A stretch of DNA of 64,000 nt from Paenibacillus woosongensis. GTDB taxonomy: Bacteria > Bacillota > Bacilli > Paenibacillales > Paenibacillaceae. The position numbers were made by a program, and so were the translations under genes. Of the stretch, positions 61,474-64,000 are shown in pieces. The stretch spans positions 868,001-932,000 of the forward strand of contig NZ_WNZW01000001.1 in assembly GCF_009725165.1 (NCBI RefSeq). The letters run 5' to 3'. The first letter of the stretch is position 1. Each line of letters starts with the position of its first letter. Below the pieces are notes generated by a model. It did not search any database. It was given only the letters and a program-made list of their open reading frames with translations, and had not been told where the DNA came from.

Positions 61474-62895
61474 TTAAGCCTTGACCTGCTGAATCTGAAT
61501 CAGGTTGGTCGTCCCTGCCTGCCCCAGCGGCAAACCGGCGGAAAGTACGACCGTGTCGCCCGGGTTCACATAACCTGTCCCCAACGCCCTTTGAATGGCC
61601 GTTGCGAACATTTCATCCACTGTAGCCACATGCTCCCCCAGGAGGGGAAAGACGCCTGAAAGCAGACAAACCGCAGGCAGCACATGCCGATCATAAGTAA
61701 TCGCCAGAATCGGCGCCTGGGGACGGTATTTCGATACCATTCGGGCAGTGAAGCCGCTCTCGGTCGAAGTAATGACCGCTGCGGCATCCAGCTCCAGCGA
61801 CGCGCTTACGGCGCCTTGGCTGATTACCTCCGTAATATCGGCGGCATGCTGCGCTCTTTTCCGGTTGAATTGCTCCCGATAATCGATCATAAGCTCCGCC
61901 TGCCGAGCCACTCTGGCCATCGTCTGTACAGACTGGACCGGATATTTTCCCGCCGCAGACTCTCCCGATAGCATAACTACGTCCGCACCTTGAATGACTG
62001 CGTTATAAACGTCGCTGACCTCCGCGCGTGTCGGGCGCGGGTTAACCTGCATCGACTCCAGCATATGCGTCGCGACGATAACCGGTTTGCCGGCCAAATT
62101 GCATTTGTCGATCATTTCCTTCTGCATGCCCGGGACGTTCTCCACGGGAACCTCCACGCCGAGATCGCCCCGGGCAACCATAATGCCGTCGGATGCCTCG
62201 ATAATATCGTCCAGCTCCATGACGCCTTCCTCGTTCTCGATCTTGGAGATAATCTGCACATGTCCGGCGCCGCGCTCCTCCAGAATCCGCCGTACTTCCC
62301 GAATATCATCGCCCTTGCGGACAAAAGAGACGGCGATCATCTCGACCTCCTGTTCCAGTCCGAAGCCGATATGGCGGATATCCCTTTCCGTCACCCCCGG
62401 CAGAGTCGTATGAATTCCCGGCAGGTTTACGCCCTTTCGCGGCTTTAGCTGGCCTCCGCTTTTGATGAGACAACGAATTTCCGTACCTTCGACATCCATG
62501 ACGCTCAGCTCAATCAGGCCGTCATCGATCAGAATACGGTCATTCTTCCGGACGACCGAGGGCATCTCCGCATAGTTGACCGAAATCCGGCGCGCATCGC
62601 CTTCGATTTCCTCGGTTGTCAGGATCAGCTCCTCCCCGGCTTTCAATTGACAGGATGCATCCTTCAGCTTGCCGATACGCACCTCCGGTCCCTTAATATC
62701 CATCATGACCGGGATATACGCATTCAGCTCCCTGGCCGCCTCGCGCAGACGCCGAATACGGCCTGCGTGCTCCTCAAGATCTCCATGCGCCATATTCAAA
62801 CGAGCCACGGTCATGCCCGCATGGATCATTTCCTTTAAAGTCTCCACCGTGTCACAAGCGGGTCCGAGCGTGCAAATGATTTTTGTCCGCAGCAT
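61474..62895 (-). CDS. Pyruvate kinase, atypical paralogue
   Basis: A 473-residue pyruvate kinase: MDIKGPEVRIG near 65, MVARGDLGVEVP near 246 and VMLSGESAAGKYPV near 315 are recognisable. It lacks the extra C-terminal PEP-utiliser-like domain of the main Bacillus enzyme (about 585 residues). Several usually invariant positions differ: NMAHG instead of NFSHG, DIKGPE instead of DTKGPE, and THMLESM instead of TQMLESM. The Ser and Thr replaced here are potassium ligands in the rabbit muscle enzyme. A secondary isozyme is likely. AGAAGGAGGAATTTC precedes the ATG. It converts phosphoenolpyruvate and ADP to pyruvate and ATP if active. Confidence 0.9.
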   Translation of the reverse strand: MLRTKIICTLGPACDTVETLKEMIHAGMTVARLNMAHGDLEEHAGRIRRLREAARELNAYIPVMMDIKGPEVRIGKLKDASCQLKAGEELILTTEEIEGDARRISVNYAEMPSVVRKNDRILIDDGLIELSVMDVEGTEIRCLIKSGGQLKPRKGVNLPGIHTTLPGVTERDIRHIGFGLEQEVEMIAVSFVRKGDDIREVRRILEERGAGHVQIISKIENEEGVMELDDIIEASDGIMVARGDLGVEVPVENVPGMQKEMIDKCNLAGKPVIVATHMLESMQVNPRPTRAEVSDVYNAVIQGADVVMLSGESAAGKYPVQSVQTMARVARQAELMIDYREQFNRKRAQHAADITEVISQGAVSASLELDAAAVITSTESGFTARMVSKYRPQAPILAITYDRHVLPAVCLLSGVFPLLGEHVATVDEMFATAIQRALGTGYVNPGDTVVLSAGLPLGQAGTTNLIQIQQVKA

Positions 62896-63085
62896 GAAAT
62901 TCCTCCTTCTTCTGAAATTTCCATATTATATTCATTACCCTAAAACCATCGTTTATAGGTGTTAAAACGAATATTTCTGCTTTAACATATTAAGCCTCTT
63001 TAAATTTTTTTCACGATAAGAGTCACTTTTTTTGGAGTTATTCAAATTTGGTCATGCTTAGAGTATAATCGTTTGGGTGAGTGAC
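62896..63085. other. Intergenic region before the AbrB fragment
   Basis: AT-rich, no gene. It contains a TATAAT at 63064-63069 on the plus strand with a poor -35, likely serving the short gene at 63086. ATAAGAGTCAC at 63016-63026 is the reverse complement of 63290-63300. Confidence 0.4.
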
Positions 63086-63205
63086 ATGGAACGAAAAGTA
63101 CCCAAATTGGGAAACAGTCTTGGTATTACAATGACTGACGCTCTAAAACAAATCGGCCTTGAGCAAGGTGACATTATCCCCCATAGAAAAATTACAAAAG
63201 TATGA
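63086..63205 (+). CDS. AbrB/MazE-like DNA-binding fragment
   Basis: A 39-codon frame, too short for most gene callers. It reads MERKVPKLGNSLGITMTDAL and continues KQIGLEQGDII, the unmistakable N-terminal half of a SpoVT/AbrB-fold antitoxin or transition-state regulator, then ends PHRKITKV. Full-length members have about 50-80 residues, so the second half of the swapped-hairpin fold has been shortened. A GGGTGAG site precedes the ATG and a terminator follows. It is either a decayed antitoxin or a minimal AbrB protein; no toxin gene is adjacent. Confidence 0.6.
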   Translation: MERKVPKLGNSLGITMTDALKQIGLEQGDIIPHRKITKV

Positions 63206-63240
63206 ATCTCCACAGCCTTGAACGGTTGTGGAGATTTTAG
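63206..63240 (+). terminator. Terminator after the AbrB-like fragment
   Basis: Hairpin AATCTCCACA / TGTGGAGATT followed by TTAGATTTTATT, directly after the stop at 63205. Confidence 0.85.
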
Positions 63241-63319
63241 ATTTTATTAGTCAAAAAATTCTCAGTAAAATGAACTTTTCCCCCGGGTCGTGACTCTTAT
63301 AGGGGAGTGAGGTGAAGCA

Positions 63320-63871
63320 ATGAATGCGGTTCGATACGTAAAAAAAGCAAAAAAAGGGAACAAAGAAGCGCTCCTCCAACTGATCCTGGCCGAGAAAGAC
63401 GACTATTACAGACTCGCACTGACCTATATGGGAAATTCGCATGATGCGATGGATGCCATGGAGGATATGATCGTCAGATTGTACGAGAACATCGGCCAGC
63501 TCAAAAAGGAGGAAGCCTTCTACAGCTGGAGCCGAACCATTCTGGCCAACAGCTGCAAAGCCCTGCTTCGCAAGCAGCAGAGGCTGGTTCCGCTGGATGA
63601 TGCGGCCATGAACGGCAAGCTGACAGAAGACCTGGCCCTTACCCTTCCTAACGATCCTTATCGGCACAGTGATCAGCAAATGGATATCCGGCAAATGCTG
63701 CTCCATTTAAATGAACAGCAGCAGGAAGCGATCCAATTAAAATATTGGCATGATCTCGATTACCAGACGATTGCGGATATGATGGGCGTGCCGGTGGGGA
63801 CGGTGAAATCGCGTATTTTTCAAGGTTTAAAAAAAATGAGAGAGCTCTATGGAGGTGAAACAGATGGATAA
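63320..63871 (+). CDS. ECF-type RNA polymerase sigma factor
   Basis: A 183-residue sigma-70-family protein: region 2 about 20-80 (YYRLALTYMGNSHDAMDAMEDMIVRLYENI) and region 4 about 125-175 (AIQLKYWHDLDYQTIADMMG, VPVGTVKSRIFQGLKKM). It has only regions 2 and 4, typical of extracytoplasmic-function sigma factors of the SigV/SigO kind. The next gene overlaps by eight bases and encodes the likely anti-sigma factor. GGGGAGTGAGGTGAAG leads to the ATG. The inducing signal is unknown. Confidence 0.92.
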   Translation: MNAVRYVKKAKKGNKEALLQLILAEKDDYYRLALTYMGNSHDAMDAMEDMIVRLYENIGQLKKEEAFYSWSRTILANSCKALLRKQQRLVPLDDAAMNGKLTEDLALTLPNDPYRHSDQQMDIRQMLLHLNEQQQEAIQLKYWHDLDYQTIADMMGVPVGTVKSRIFQGLKKMRELYGGETDG

Positions 63872-64000
63872 TATCGAGAAGCAGCTAACAGAAGAGAAAC
63901 GGCGCCTGAACACCATCGCCGCACCGGAGGAGCTGGAAGCCCGGTTACGAAGCGCCCTGGACGGGGCTGCCCCAGCAAGAACAAAACGGATCTCTGTGGT
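63864..64000 (+). CDS. Putative anti-sigma factor, N-terminal part (runs off the window)
   Basis: Only 45 codons are present: MDNIEKQLTEEKRRLNTIA, then a helical Ala/Arg-rich stretch. The N-terminus resembles DUF4179-type anti-sigma factors, which are cotranscribed with ECF sigma factors. The ATG overlaps the sigma gene's stop by eight bases and has GGAGGTGAAA before it. The membrane segment expected later lies outside the window. Confidence 0.6.
   Translation, partial: MDNIEKQLTEEKRRLNTIAAPEELEARLRSALDGAAPARTKRISV

Noticed and set aside
63012..63303. MITE bounded by ATAAGAGTCAC inverted repeats
   Set aside because: Only 11 bases match, the similarity does not extend inward, and no target-site duplication is visible. 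Kept as an observation only.
1..64000. tRNA or rRNA genes
   Set aside because: No clover-leaf with the conserved GGTTCRANTCC-type arm or rRNA segments was found by eye on either strand.

Overview
The window looks like chromosomal DNA of a Paenibacillus-type Gram-positive spore-former (Bacillota). Grounds: strong GGAGG-type ribosome binding sites and sigma-A promoters, many lipoprotein sugar-binding proteins with CUT1 or YtfQRT-type permeases, YesM/YesN-type two-component systems, SLH-anchored and 'stalk domain' (copper amine oxidase N-terminal-like) secreted proteins, a tyrS T-box, and FMN and purine riboswitches. The assignment is inference from gene content; there is no rRNA in the window.

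Layout. 0.1-5.2 kb: a giant SLH-anchored 5'-nucleotidase/phosphoesterase. 5.5-6.8 kb: an EamA transporter under an FMN riboswitch. 7.0-8.5 kb: fetAB-like ABC exporter. 8.7-9.1 kb: an AT-rich small secreted protein. 9.4-11.8 kb: metNIQ. 12-15.7 kb: secreted stalk-domain and PQQ-propeller proteins and a thioredoxin. 15.9-34.1 kb: a sugar-sensing and uptake region with a CUT1 operon (binding protein plus two permeases), a YtfQ-YtfR-YtfT-YjfF-like transporter, two YesM/YesN kinase/regulator pairs and two extra binding proteins that are probably sensor subunits. 34.2-35.5 kb: an NAD(P)-binding protein and a glutathione peroxidase. 36-44.4 kb: a LacI-controlled alpha-glucoside operon (binding protein, two permeases, and a GH65 phosphorylase fused to beta-phosphoglucomutase) with two matching operator palindromes. 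44.8-46.7 kb: a secreted GH5 mannanase with a cre box. 46.9-49.8 kb: membrane and stalk-domain proteins. 49.8-52.1 kb: an AT-rich pair encoding a nuclease-helicase and a MazG-like pyrophosphohydrolase, a candidate defence module. 52.2-53.8 kb: tyrS with its T-box. 53.9-57 kb: small regulators and a LURP-one-like protein. 57.1-59.5 kb: an unusual 793-residue protein with two class-I isoprenoid-synthase-like regions. 59.6-62.9 kb: Nudix hydrolase, a DMT transporter behind a variant purine riboswitch, and an atypical pyruvate kinase. 63.0-64.0 kb: an AbrB-like fragment, then an ECF sigma factor and the start of its anti-sigma gene.

How the genes fit together. The region is mostly about sensing, importing and degrading plant or microbial polysaccharide sugars: secreted mannanase, alpha-glucoside import and phosphorolysis, and furanose-type sugar import with dedicated two-component sensing. 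Neither CUT1 operon carries its own ATPase, so a shared MsmX-type ATPase encoded elsewhere is expected. Several non-coding elements stand out: two riboswitches that both control EamA/DMT-type transporters, a 160-bp dispersed repeat present twice, a 130-bp intergenic palindrome, a 16-bp tandem repeat, and a 27-bp minisatellite inside a histidine kinase gene.

Starts were moved inward from the longest frame where a ribosome binding site, signal peptide or family alignment argued for it; each entry says so. No similarity search was run. All family names come from motif recognition by eye.
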